Assembly (NCBI GenBank): GCA_017380355.1
Contig: JAFOED010000133.1
Coordinates: forward strand, 1-28,539
Reading direction: 5' to 3'
DNA: 28,539 nt
From: Ruminococcus sp.
GTDB lineage: Bacteria; Bacillota; Clostridia; Oscillospirales; Acutalibacteraceae
Shown: positions 15,253-22,349 of the stretch, one piece after another
Position numbering within the stretch: position 1 is the first letter of the stretch
How the letters are laid out: the number at the start of each line of letters is the position of its first letter
Notes under the pieces: model-generated
What the model was told of the DNA's origin: nothing
What the model saw: only the letters and a program-made list of their open reading frames with translations
The model's database searches: none
Position numbers and translations under genes: made by a program

Positions 15253-16491
15253 ATGAAAAAGTTAATCGCACTTCTGCTTGCTGTCCTCATGGTAGTATCA
15301 CTTGCTGCTTGTGGCGCTACAACAGACGCTACTAAGGATCAGGCAGACACAAACTCAGATTTCAAGATGGGTGTTATCCTTATCGGTGACGAGAACGAGG
15401 GTTACACTTACGCTCACATCCAGGGTATCAAAGACGCAGCTAAGGCTTTAGGTCTTGCTGATGACCAGATTATCTGGAAGTACACAATTCCAGAGGATGA
15501 GACATGCTACGATACAGCTGCTGACCTTGCTGACCAGGGTTGCAACCTTGTTGTTTCTAACTCATACGGCCACCAGTCACACATGCAGCAGGCTGCTACA
15601 GAGTTCCCTGACGTTACTTTCATCGCTATGACAGGTGACACAGCTAAGGCTTCTGGCCTTCCAAACTTCTGTAACGCTTTCACAGCTGTTTATGAGTCAA
15701 GATTCGTATCCGGTGTAGTTGCTGGTATGAAGATTAAAGAGCTCGTTGAAAACGACAAGCTCGAAAAAGACAATTTTGACGCTGACGGCAACGTTAAGGT
15801 TGGTTACGTAGGTGCTTACCCATACGCAGAAGTTAAGTCAGGCTACACAGCATTCTTCCTCGGTATCAAGTCAGTTTATGACAAGGTTGCTATGAGCGTT
15901 CAGTTCACAAACTCATGGTTTGACCTCACAAAAGAGGGCGAAACAGCTAACCAGCTTATTTCACAGGGTTGCGTAATTATCGGTCAGCATGCTGACTCAA
16001 CAGGCGCTCCATCTGCTGTACAGGCTGCTTTAGAGGCTGGCGACACATGCTACTCAATCGGTTACAACATCGATATGCTCGAGGTTGCTCCACAGGGCGC
16101 TCTCACATCAGCTACAAACTGCTGGTCTGTATACTACACAGAGGCTATCGGTCTTGCTATGAAGGGCGAAGCTGTTCCTACAAACTGGGCTAAGGGTTAC
16201 GCTGATGACGCTGTTGCTATCACTCCACTCGGCGAGTCTGTAGCACCAGGCACACAGGAGAAGGTTGACGAGACTATCGCTGCTATCAAGGCTGGTGAGA
16301 TCCACGTTTTCGATACAGATACATTCACAGTTAAGGGCGAGAAGGTTGAGGCTGCTTTTGCTACTGATACAGACGGCGACTTCATTCCTGACGCTGACGA
16401 GGCTGTATTCGATGGCTACTTCCACGAGTCATACTTCCAGTCAGCTCCTTGCTTTGCACTCGATATCGACGGTATCACACTCTTAAACTAA
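15253..16491 (+). CDS. BMP-family substrate-binding lipoprotein of an ABC importer
   Basis: A 412-residue lipoprotein. A signal peptide with a hydrophobic core (residues 4-18) ends in lipobox LAAC, with lipidated Cys20. The mature part fits the basic membrane protein family (PnrA/BmpA, purine-nucleoside receptors), and the C-terminal DGYFHES...IDGITLLN block is seen in clostridial members. It would capture a purine, nucleoside or related compound outside the cell for the ATPase and permeases that follow. DTDGDFIPDADE (about residues 375-386) looks like a calcium-binding loop. Codon choice is strongly biased (GGT, ATC, AAC, GAC, CTT), as in highly expressed genes, more so than in its neighbours. 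Ligand identity is inferred from family and context. Confidence 0.9.
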   Translation: MKKLIALLLAVLMVVSLAACGATTDATKDQADTNSDFKMGVILIGDENEGYTYAHIQGIKDAAKALGLADDQIIWKYTIPEDETCYDTAADLADQGCNLVVSNSYGHQSHMQQAATEFPDVTFIAMTGDTAKASGLPNFCNAFTAVYESRFVSGVVAGMKIKELVENDKLEKDNFDADGNVKVGYVGAYPYAEVKSGYTAFFLGIKSVYDKVAMSVQFTNSWFDLTKEGETANQLISQGCVIIGQHADSTGAPSAVQAALEAGDTCYSIGYNIDMLEVAPQGALTSATNCWSVYYTEAIGLAMKGEAVPTNWAKGYADDAVAITPLGESVAPGTQEKVDETIAAIKAGEIHVFDTDTFTVKGEKVEAAFATDTDGDFIPDADEAVFDGYFHESYFQSAPCFALDIDGITLLN

Positions 16492-16512
16492 TTTGAATTT
16501 AGCGGAGTAATC

Positions 16513-16550
16513 CGTAAGAAGGGAAGCCGAGAAATCGGCTTCCCTTTACG
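16513..16550 (+). other. long hairpin after the BMP gene (partial terminator / mRNA stabiliser)
   Basis: A 12-bp perfect stem, AAGGGAAGCCGA / TCGGCTTCCCTT, capped by a GAAA tetraloop (16519-16546). It is extended by CGTA/TACG with a 2-base bulge. The downstream bases are TTTACGAGTTT, not a strong T-tract, so most transcription should not stop. It probably protects the upstream binding-protein mRNA. Confidence 0.6.
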
Positions 16551-16569
16551 AGTTTATTATACACTTGTT

Positions 16570-16622
16570 TTTTAGGTAAAACACGACAGCCTAAGTTTTG
16601 GACTGTGGTGTTTTATCTAAAA
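16570..16622 (+). other. second long hairpin before the ATPase gene
   Basis: Arms 16570-16589 and 16603-16622 pair over 19 of 20 positions, with one G-U wobble and one G-G mismatch, around a 13-base loop. It is followed by A-rich sequence, so it is not a terminator. It lies 11 bases before the AAGGGGG ribosome site and may be an RNase processing or insulation element. Confidence 0.55.
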
Positions 16623-16647
16623 GAAAATTTTAAAAGGGGGATGTGTA

Positions 16648-18210
16648 GTGAATAACGATTTAGCTGTTTTGCTCAAAGATATTACTAAAACTTTCGGCAA
16701 AAAGGTTGTCGCTAACAAAGACGTCACACTAGGCATAAAAAAGGGAGAAATTCTTTCTCTGCTAGGTGAAAATGGTTCCGGTAAAACTACGCTGATGAAT
16801 ATGCTCGCGGGTATCTATTATCCGGATTCGGGTCATATTTTTGTCGATGTAAACGACTCGGGATTAAACGAGGTGTCGATTTCTTCTCCGAAAGATGCGT
16901 ATGCTTTAGGTATCGGTATGATTCATCAGCACTTCAAGCTCGTTGATGTGTTCACCGCTGTTGAAAATGTAGCTCTCGGTCTTGATAAAAGTATCGCGTT
17001 TAATAAAAAGCAGATTGCTCAGGATATTAAGGCTATCTGTGATAAATACGGTTTTAAAGTTGACCCGAATAAAAAGGTCTACAATATGAGCGTTTCCGAA
17101 AAGCAGACTTTGGAAATTGTAAAAGCCCTCTACAGAGGCGCTAATATCCTCATCCTTGACGAGCCTACTGCTGTACTTACACCGCAGGAAACAGATATGC
17201 TCTTCGCTGTTATGCGTAATATGAAAGAAGATGGAAAGTCTATCATCATCATTACTCATAAATTAAACGAAGTGCTCGAGATTTCCGATAGAGTTTCTAT
17301 CCTTCGAAAAGGCGAGTATGTTGGCACTGTTGATACAAAAGAGGCTTCTGTTGAGATTCTTACAGAAATGATGGTAGGTCAGAAAGTTACTCTTGAAATC
17401 GATAGAAAAGAGCCACAGAATACTAAGCCTAGACTTATCGTATCTAACCTTACTTGTGTTAACAAATATGGAGTTAAAGCTCTCGATGATGTTTCGTTTA
17501 TCGCAAACAGTGGTGAGATTTTAGGTATCGCGGGTATTTCCGGTAGTGGTCAGAAAGAACTTCTCGAAGCTATTGCAGGTCTTCAGGAGACAGCTTCTGG
17601 CAGCTCGATTAAGTACGTTACTCCTGAAAACGAAACTGATATTGTTCAGCTTATCGGCAAAAACGCACTCCAGATTAAAAACTTAGGCGTTGCACTTTCT
17701 TTCGTTCCTGAGGACAGACTCGGTATGGGTCTTGTAGGTTCGATGGGTATGTCTGATAATATGATGCTCCGTTCATACAGAAAGGGATTTGTATTTACTG
17801 AGAGAAAAGGTCCGAAGAACCTTGCTAATAAAGTTAAGGATGAGCTCGAGGTTGTTACTCCGAGCATTACAACTCCTGTTAGAAAGCTCAGTGGTGGTAA
17901 CGTACAGAAAGTTTTAGTCGGTCGAGAAATTGCTGCTGCTCCTACTGTGCTTATGACAGCGTATGCTGTACGTGGCCTTGATGTAAATACTTCGTACACT
18001 ATCTACAATCTCTTAAACGAGCAGAAAGAAAAGGGCGTTGCCGTTATTTATGTCGGTGAGGACTTAGACGTACTGCTCGCTCTTGCTGACCGTATCTTAG
18101 TTCTGTGTGACGGTAAGCTCAACGGTATTGTTGACGCTAGAACAACTACAAAAGAAGAAATCGGTCTGCTTATGACACACTTAAGAGAGGAGGAGAAAAT
18201 CGATGGCTAA
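16648..18210 (+). CDS. ABC importer ATPase, double nucleotide-binding domain (nucleoside/purine type)
   Basis: A 520-residue protein with two fused ATPase domains, as in the RbsA/NupA/YufO class. Domain 1 (about 5-240) has Walker A GENGSGKTT, a divergent signature MSVSEKQ, Walker B ILILDEPTA and the switch His in IITHKLNEV. Domain 2 (about 255-515) has a degenerate Walker A, GISGSGQKELL, without GKT. It has a canonical signature, LSGGNVQ, and an altered Walker B, LMTAYAVRGLD, lacking the catalytic acidic residue. One active and one degenerate site is usual for this class. The GTG start at 16648 follows AAGGGGG. Its last 8 bases overlap the first permease gene. Confidence 0.93.
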   Translation: MNNDLAVLLKDITKTFGKKVVANKDVTLGIKKGEILSLLGENGSGKTTLMNMLAGIYYPDSGHIFVDVNDSGLNEVSISSPKDAYALGIGMIHQHFKLVDVFTAVENVALGLDKSIAFNKKQIAQDIKAICDKYGFKVDPNKKVYNMSVSEKQTLEIVKALYRGANILILDEPTAVLTPQETDMLFAVMRNMKEDGKSIIIITHKLNEVLEISDRVSILRKGEYVGTVDTKEASVEILTEMMVGQKVTLEIDRKEPQNTKPRLIVSNLTCVNKYGVKALDDVSFIANSGEILGIAGISGSGQKELLEAIAGLQETASGSSIKYVTPENETDIVQLIGKNALQIKNLGVALSFVPEDRLGMGLVGSMGMSDNMMLRSYRKGFVFTERKGPKNLANKVKDELEVVTPSITTPVRKLSGGNVQKVLVGREIAAAPTVLMTAYAVRGLDVNTSYTIYNLLNEQKEKGVAVIYVGEDLDVLLALADRILVLCDGKLNGIVDARTTTKEEIGLLMTHLREEEKIDG

Positions 18211-19333
18211 TGTGATTGCAACAAAAAAAGAACCGCTTTTAAGAATTGCTAAGCGTGACTCGATGCCTTTCTGGCAGTCACTCGTGATCAGAATCATCTC
18301 GATTGTGCTCGCACTCGTTGTCTGCGGTGTTGTTATTTACCTGCTTATTAAGGTTAATCCTCTCGAAGTTTATAAATCTATGGTTGAGGGTGCTTTTGGC
18401 TCCTTCAAGGAAGACTACAAATTCTTCAACCGCAGAACATGGATTACAATCCGTGATACTATGATGCTTTTATGTATCGCTGTTGGTCTTGCACCAGCGT
18501 TTAAGATGCGTTTCTGGAATATCGGTGCTGAGGGTCAGATTCTTATGGGTGGCGTTGCTACTGCCGCTTGTATGATTTATCTGAAGAATCTTCCACCTGT
18601 TCTTCTCTTTGTCTGTATGTTCTTAGCTTCTGTTTTAGCAGGTGCTATCTGGTCTTTCCTTCCGGCACTTTTCAAAGCTAAATGGAACACTAACGAAACC
18701 CTCTTCACCCTTATGATGAACTATGTGGCTATTCAGCTCACCTCGTTCTTCGTAGCATTGTGGGAGAATCCTATCGGATCTAACACAGTCGGTATCATCA
18801 ACCCTACAGGACACGAGGGTTGGTTCCCTCCTGTTTTCGGACTTGACTATATGATGAATGTTATCGTTGTTATGACTATTACTGTGGGTATGTTCATCTA
18901 TCTTAAGTACTCTAAACAGGGTTACGAAATTGCTGTTGTCGGCGATTCTGAGAACACAGCACGCTACGCAGGAATCAACGTTAAGAAAGTTATAATCCGC
19001 ACAATGCTCATTTCCGGTGCTATCTGCGGTCTTTCAGGTTTCGTTGCTGTAAGCGGTGCTTCTCACACTATTTCTACAAGTACAGCAGGCGGCAGAGGCT
19101 TCACCGCTATCATCGTTGCATGGCTTGCAAAGTTCAATACATTTACGATGATTCTGATTTCGTTACTCCTTGTTTTCCTTGACAAAGGTGCTATCGAAAT
19201 CGCTTCTAAATACGACCTCAACGACTACGTATCTTCGATGATTACAGGTATCATCCTGTTCTTCATTTTAGGTAGCGAGTTCTTCATCAACTATCGTATG
19301 ATTTTCAGAAGAAGTCACAAGGAGGTGCAGTAA
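18203..19333 (+). CDS. ABC importer permease (BPD_transp_2 family), first subunit
   Basis: A 376-residue membrane protein with a polar N-terminus, a first hydrophobic span at about 28-50, and repeated hydrophobic segments through to about residue 360. The marker FWNIGAEGQILMG, with its conserved Gly-Ala-Glu-Gly, is the signature of sugar/nucleoside permeases of the BmpC/YufP (NupB) type, and KAKWNTNETLFTLMMNY is the following conserved loop. It pairs with the next gene to make the heterodimeric channel energised by the upstream ATPase. GAGGAGGAG within the end of the ATPase gene serves as ribosome site, and the genes overlap by 8 bases, so translation is coupled. Confidence 0.92.
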   Translation: MANVIATKKEPLLRIAKRDSMPFWQSLVIRIISIVLALVVCGVVIYLLIKVNPLEVYKSMVEGAFGSFKEDYKFFNRRTWITIRDTMMLLCIAVGLAPAFKMRFWNIGAEGQILMGGVATAACMIYLKNLPPVLLFVCMFLASVLAGAIWSFLPALFKAKWNTNETLFTLMMNYVAIQLTSFFVALWENPIGSNTVGIINPTGHEGWFPPVFGLDYMMNVIVVMTITVGMFIYLKYSKQGYEIAVVGDSENTARYAGINVKKVIIRTMLISGAICGLSGFVAVSGASHTISTSTAGGRGFTAIIVAWLAKFNTFTMILISLLLVFLDKGAIEIASKYDLNDYVSSMITGIILFFILGSEFFINYRMIFRRSHKEVQ

Positions 19334-19334
19334 T

Positions 19335-20324
19335 ATGAACGTTAATACATTATTGCAGTTACTGCAGTCTTCTATCGCTTTCGGTACCATCATTATGTTT
19401 GGTGCTGTCGGTGAGATTATCACCGAGAAATCGGGTAATTTAAACCTCGGTATCCCTGGTGTTATGTACATGGGCGCTATTGCGAGTTTAATAGGTGTAT
19501 TCTTCTACGAGAAAAACGTTGAGAATCCTATTCCTATTGTTTGTGTAATCATCGCGATTTTGTGTGCATTCTTAGCGGCTGCTTTAGGTGGTTTGCTATT
19601 CAGTTTCCTGACTATCACATTAAGAGCAAATCAGAACGTAACAGGTCTTACTCTCACGATTTTCGGTTCGGGCGTTGCGAACTTCTTTGGCGGTATGCTT
19701 AACGGCTTTGCTGGTGGTGTAGGTCAGATTCGTGTTGAAACTACTTCAAAAGCGTTTATGGCTAAGCTTCCGTTTTTATCTGATTTAGGTATCGTAGGCA
19801 AGGCGATTTTCTCTTACGGCTGGCTTGTTTATGTAGCTATTGCTATTGCGATTTTAGCTCAGTGGTATATGAACAAAACCCGCTCAGGTCTTAATCTTCG
19901 TGCTGTCGGCGAAAACCCAGCTACTGCAGATGCTGCAGGTATCAACGTAACTGTTTATCGTTATCTCGCTACTTGTATCGGTACAGGTATCGCAGGTCTT
20001 GGTGGTCTTTACTATGTTATGGACTACACAAAGGGTACATGGGCTAATGACGGTACTATGGAAAACCTCGGTTGGCTTGCGGTTGCTCTTGTTATTTTCG
20101 CAATCTGGAGACCAAAGAACGCTATCTGGGGTGCTTACCTCTTTGGATTGTTGTTCTGGGTTTACCTCTATATCCCTGGTCTTTCAAGAAAAACTCTCGA
20201 GTTGTTTAATATGCTTCCGTACGTTGTTACTATTATCGTGCTTATTTTCACTTCACTTCGAAAGAAGAGAGAAAATCAGCCACCAAACGGTCTCGGTCTT
20301 GCATATTTCAGAGAAGACAGATAA
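19335..20324 (+). CDS. ABC importer permease (BPD_transp_2 family), second subunit
   Basis: A 329-residue polytopic membrane protein, mostly hydrophobic from residue 5 to 305. GEIITEKSGNLNLGIPGVMY is the family signature (compare ERSGVLNLGVEG in YufQ/NupC-type permeases). NLRAVGENPATADAAGINV is the cytoplasmic coupling loop that contacts the ATPase; the first permease has the matching EIAVVGDSENTARYAGINV. It begins one base after the previous stop, with GGAGGTG at 19321-19327. Together the four genes make a complete BMP-type importer, likely for purine nucleosides or bases given the neighbouring deaminases. Confidence 0.92.
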   Translation: MNVNTLLQLLQSSIAFGTIIMFGAVGEIITEKSGNLNLGIPGVMYMGAIASLIGVFFYEKNVENPIPIVCVIIAILCAFLAAALGGLLFSFLTITLRANQNVTGLTLTIFGSGVANFFGGMLNGFAGGVGQIRVETTSKAFMAKLPFLSDLGIVGKAIFSYGWLVYVAIAIAILAQWYMNKTRSGLNLRAVGENPATADAAGINVTVYRYLATCIGTGIAGLGGLYYVMDYTKGTWANDGTMENLGWLAVALVIFAIWRPKNAIWGAYLFGLLFWVYLYIPGLSRKTLELFNMLPYVVTIIVLIFTSLRKKRENQPPNGLGLAYFREDR

Positions 20325-20337
20325 TATGTTTTTGTGT

Positions 20338-20370
20338 AAAAATCCCTTGCTTTTTGCAGGGGATTTTTTT
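20338..20370 (+). terminator. terminator after the importer operon
   Basis: AAATCCCTTGC / GCAGGGGATTT (20340-20350 and 20356-20366) with a TTTTT loop and one G-U pair, extended by A-T pairs and ending in a T run. It should end most importer transcripts before the next gene. Confidence 0.85.
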
Positions 20371-20375
20371 ATACT
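20347..20375 (+). promoter_or_regulatory. possible promoter inside the terminator for the 8-oxoguanine deaminase gene
   Basis: TTGCTT (20347-20352), a 17-base spacer and TATACT (20370-20375). The -35 is weak (3 of 6). The alternative is that the gene relies on readthrough from the importer operon. Confidence 0.35.
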
Positions 20376-20403
20376 TATCGTATAGATTACAGGCGGTGAT
20401 ATT

Positions 20404-21765
20404 ATGTCTTTATTACTAAAAAACATCAGCACGGTCGTTTCGTGTGATACATCTGATACCGTTTATGAAGGTGTCGACATTTATATAAAATCCGGTAAAA
20501 TTGAGCAAATCGGTAAAGACTTAAAATGCGAAGCCGACAAAGTGATTGACTGTACTCATATGATATGTTATCCTGGTTTAATCAACACCCATCATCATCT
20601 TTATCAGTACTTTTCGCGCAATATAAAAAGCGTGCAGAATTTTGAACTTTTTGATTGGTTAAGAGCTCTGTATGGTGTGTGGAAAAACTTAGACGAAGAC
20701 GTGGTTTACTTAAGCTCTGTGTGTGGTATGGCGGAGCTTATGAAAAGCGGTTGTACTACCTGCTTTGACCACCATTACGTTTTTCCGAGTGGCGTATCTA
20801 CAAAGCTTTTATCTGCTCAGTATAGTGCCCATAAAGACTTAGGCATACGAATGTATATGTCCAGAGGTAGTATGAATCTGTCAGAAAAAGACGGAGGACT
20901 TCCGCCTGACAGCGTTGTACAGACTACCGACGAGATTATTAAAGAAAGTATAGACGCAATAGAGAAATATCACGATAAGAGTGAAGGCTCAATGTGTATG
21001 CTCGCCCTTGCTCCTTGTTCACCTTTTTCCGCAAGCTCTGAGCTTTACAGCGAAAGTGCAAAGCTTGCTCGTGAGTATGGAGTGAGACTTCATACTCATC
21101 TGTGTGAAACTATAGATGAAGAGAACTATACATTAGAGAAATTCGGAAAACGACCTCTCTCGTATATGGAGTCGTTAGGATTTACGGGTGACGACGTGTG
21201 GTATGCTCACGGAATTTACTTTAACGATGAAGAACTTAAGTTTTTAGCTGAAAGCGGTACGGGTGTAGCACACTGTCCGATTTCAAATATGAAGCTCAGC
21301 TCGGGTGCGGCAAAAATACCACAGATGTTAAAGTACGGTGTTAAGGTAGGACTTGCTGTTGACGGAAGTGCGTCTAACGATGGTTCTAATATGCTCGAAG
21401 AAATGCGAGTAGCTTTCCTTCTGTCACGTTTTGCATATTCGTCTGATGCTCTTTCTGGCTACGATGTGCTGAAAATGGCAACTAGTGGTTCTGCACAGGT
21501 GCTTGGACGAGATGATATCGGTTCTATAAAAGAGGGTAAATGCGCCGATATGTTCCTTATCGATAAACGCAGAGTTGAGCTTTGCGGTGCTGATTTTGAC
21601 CCTATGTCGATGCTGTCTACTGTAGGTTTCAAAGGCACTGTAGATTACACTATAGTAAACGGTGAAGTCGTTGTGAAAGACGGCAAATGTGTAGCTATAG
21701 ACGAAGAGAAACTGTTTGAGAAAGGCGACAAAAAGGTCAGAGAGTATCTGTCAACTTTGCTGTAA
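20404..21765 (+). CDS. 8-oxoguanine deaminase-like amidohydrolase
   Basis: A 453-residue zinc amidohydrolase. NTHHHLYQ holds the metal ligands His63 and His65 plus Gln68, which in this subgroup contacts the purine. THLCET (231-236), His269 in WYAHGIYFND and Asp320 in LAVDGSASNDGSNM complete the site. The HHH-x-x-Q signature and the DGSASND loop are shared by 8-oxoguanine deaminases and the AtzB/TrzN-like enzymes. With purine genes on both sides, 8-oxoguanine to urate plus ammonia is the best call, and it would feed urate straight into the pathway. The GGCGGTGAT upstream is a modest ribosome site. It follows the importer operon by 79 bases. Confidence 0.78.
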   Translation: MSLLLKNISTVVSCDTSDTVYEGVDIYIKSGKIEQIGKDLKCEADKVIDCTHMICYPGLINTHHHLYQYFSRNIKSVQNFELFDWLRALYGVWKNLDEDVVYLSSVCGMAELMKSGCTTCFDHHYVFPSGVSTKLLSAQYSAHKDLGIRMYMSRGSMNLSEKDGGLPPDSVVQTTDEIIKESIDAIEKYHDKSEGSMCMLALAPCSPFSASSELYSESAKLAREYGVRLHTHLCETIDEENYTLEKFGKRPLSYMESLGFTGDDVWYAHGIYFNDEELKFLAESGTGVAHCPISNMKLSSGAAKIPQMLKYGVKVGLAVDGSASNDGSNMLEEMRVAFLLSRFAYSSDALSGYDVLKMATSGSAQVLGRDDIGSIKEGKCADMFLIDKRRVELCGADFDPMSMLSTVGFKGTVDYTIVNGEVVVKDGKCVAIDEEKLFEKGDKKVREYLSTLL

Positions 21766-21767
21766 AA

Positions 21768-21790
21768 ACACTTTTAAGTGCACGTTTTTT
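21768..21790 (+). terminator. weak terminator candidate after the 8-oxoguanine deaminase gene
   Basis: A short CACT/AGTG stem (loop TTTA) with flanking A and T runs (AAAAAC and GTTTTTT). The T run is offset from the stem by several bases, so efficiency is doubtful. Confidence 0.3.
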
Positions 21791-21805
21791 AGATAGAAAT
21801 CACGA

Positions 21806-21834
21806 TTGACAGTAAACATAATTTGATATATAAT
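21806..21834 (+). promoter_or_regulatory. consensus sigma-A promoter of marR-degV
   Basis: TTGACA (21806-21811), exactly 17 bases, TATAAT (21829-21834): a perfect consensus on both boxes. Transcription should begin near 21841, inside or next to the palindrome 21842-21855, which argues for tight repression of a strong promoter. Confidence 0.85.
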
Positions 21835-21841
21835 ACGCGAA

Positions 21842-21855
21842 GTTGAGAATTCAAC
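21842..21855. promoter_or_regulatory. MarR operator candidate at its own start site
   Basis: GTTGA-GAAT-TCAAC, 5-bp perfect arms, directly after the -10 of a perfect promoter and 18 bases before the marR ATG. This position is typical of autorepression. Related sequences occur at 10113-10126 and 618-631. Confidence 0.6.
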
Positions 21856-21872
21856 ATCTAGGAGTTGGGATT

Positions 21873-22334
21873 ATGGTAGAGAGATTTGAAAAGTTCTCTT
21901 TTTCGATTTTTGAACTGACACGTCTGTGGCACAAATTAGCGTCAGACGAAATGGCGAAGTATGGTCTTAAAGGACCACACGCGACTTATCTTACTACACT
22001 TTATCGTTATGAAGATGGTATCACAGCACCACAGCTGTGTGAATTGTGTGGCAAGGATAAAGCCGACGTGTCGAGAATGATGTCGATTATGGAGAAAAAA
22101 GGATTAGTCGTAAAAGAAGCTGTCGGTAATAATATGTACAGAGGTTTACTCAAACTTACCGACGAAGGTAAAATAGCCGCACAGCACGTGCGTGAGCGCG
22201 TTGCTCTTGCCGTAGATTTAGCAGGCAAAGGTGTAAGCGACAAAGACAGAGAAATCTTCTACTCCTCTCTTGAGATAATTTCAGCTAACTTACGAAAACT
22301 AAGTGAAGAAGGTTTGCCGGAAAGTGCAGACTAA
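21873..22334 (+). CDS. MarR-family transcriptional regulator
   Basis: A 153-residue winged-helix regulator of MarR length and layout. It has a first helix (about 3-27, containing Trp19) and an HTH at about 50-78 (ITAPQLCELCGKDKADVSRM). A wing at about 81-96 follows, then C-terminal helices for dimerisation. The start ATG at 21873 has AGGAG at 21860-21864; an in-frame TTG at 21843 lies on the transcript start and is unlikely. The strong promoter with a palindrome at its start suggests autorepression, and near-copies of that palindrome at the PLP-enzyme and ssnA promoters suggest it governs the purine genes. The ligand is unknown; a purine such as urate is a reasonable guess because several MarR proteins (HucR, PecS) bind urate. 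Confidence 0.88.
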   Translation: MVERFEKFSFSIFELTRLWHKLASDEMAKYGLKGPHATYLTTLYRYEDGITAPQLCELCGKDKADVSRMMSIMEKKGLVVKEAVGNNMYRGLLKLTDEGKIAAQHVRERVALAVDLAGKGVSDKDREIFYSSLEIISANLRKLSEEGLPESAD

Positions 22335-22349
22335 TAAAAGGAGAATCTC

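Noticed and set aside
17520..18000. Degenerate second ATPase domain as a sign of a broken gene
   Set aside because: Loss of the Walker A GKT and altered Walker B in the second domain are usual in fused sugar/nucleoside importer ATPases; the frame and LSGGNVQ signature are intact.
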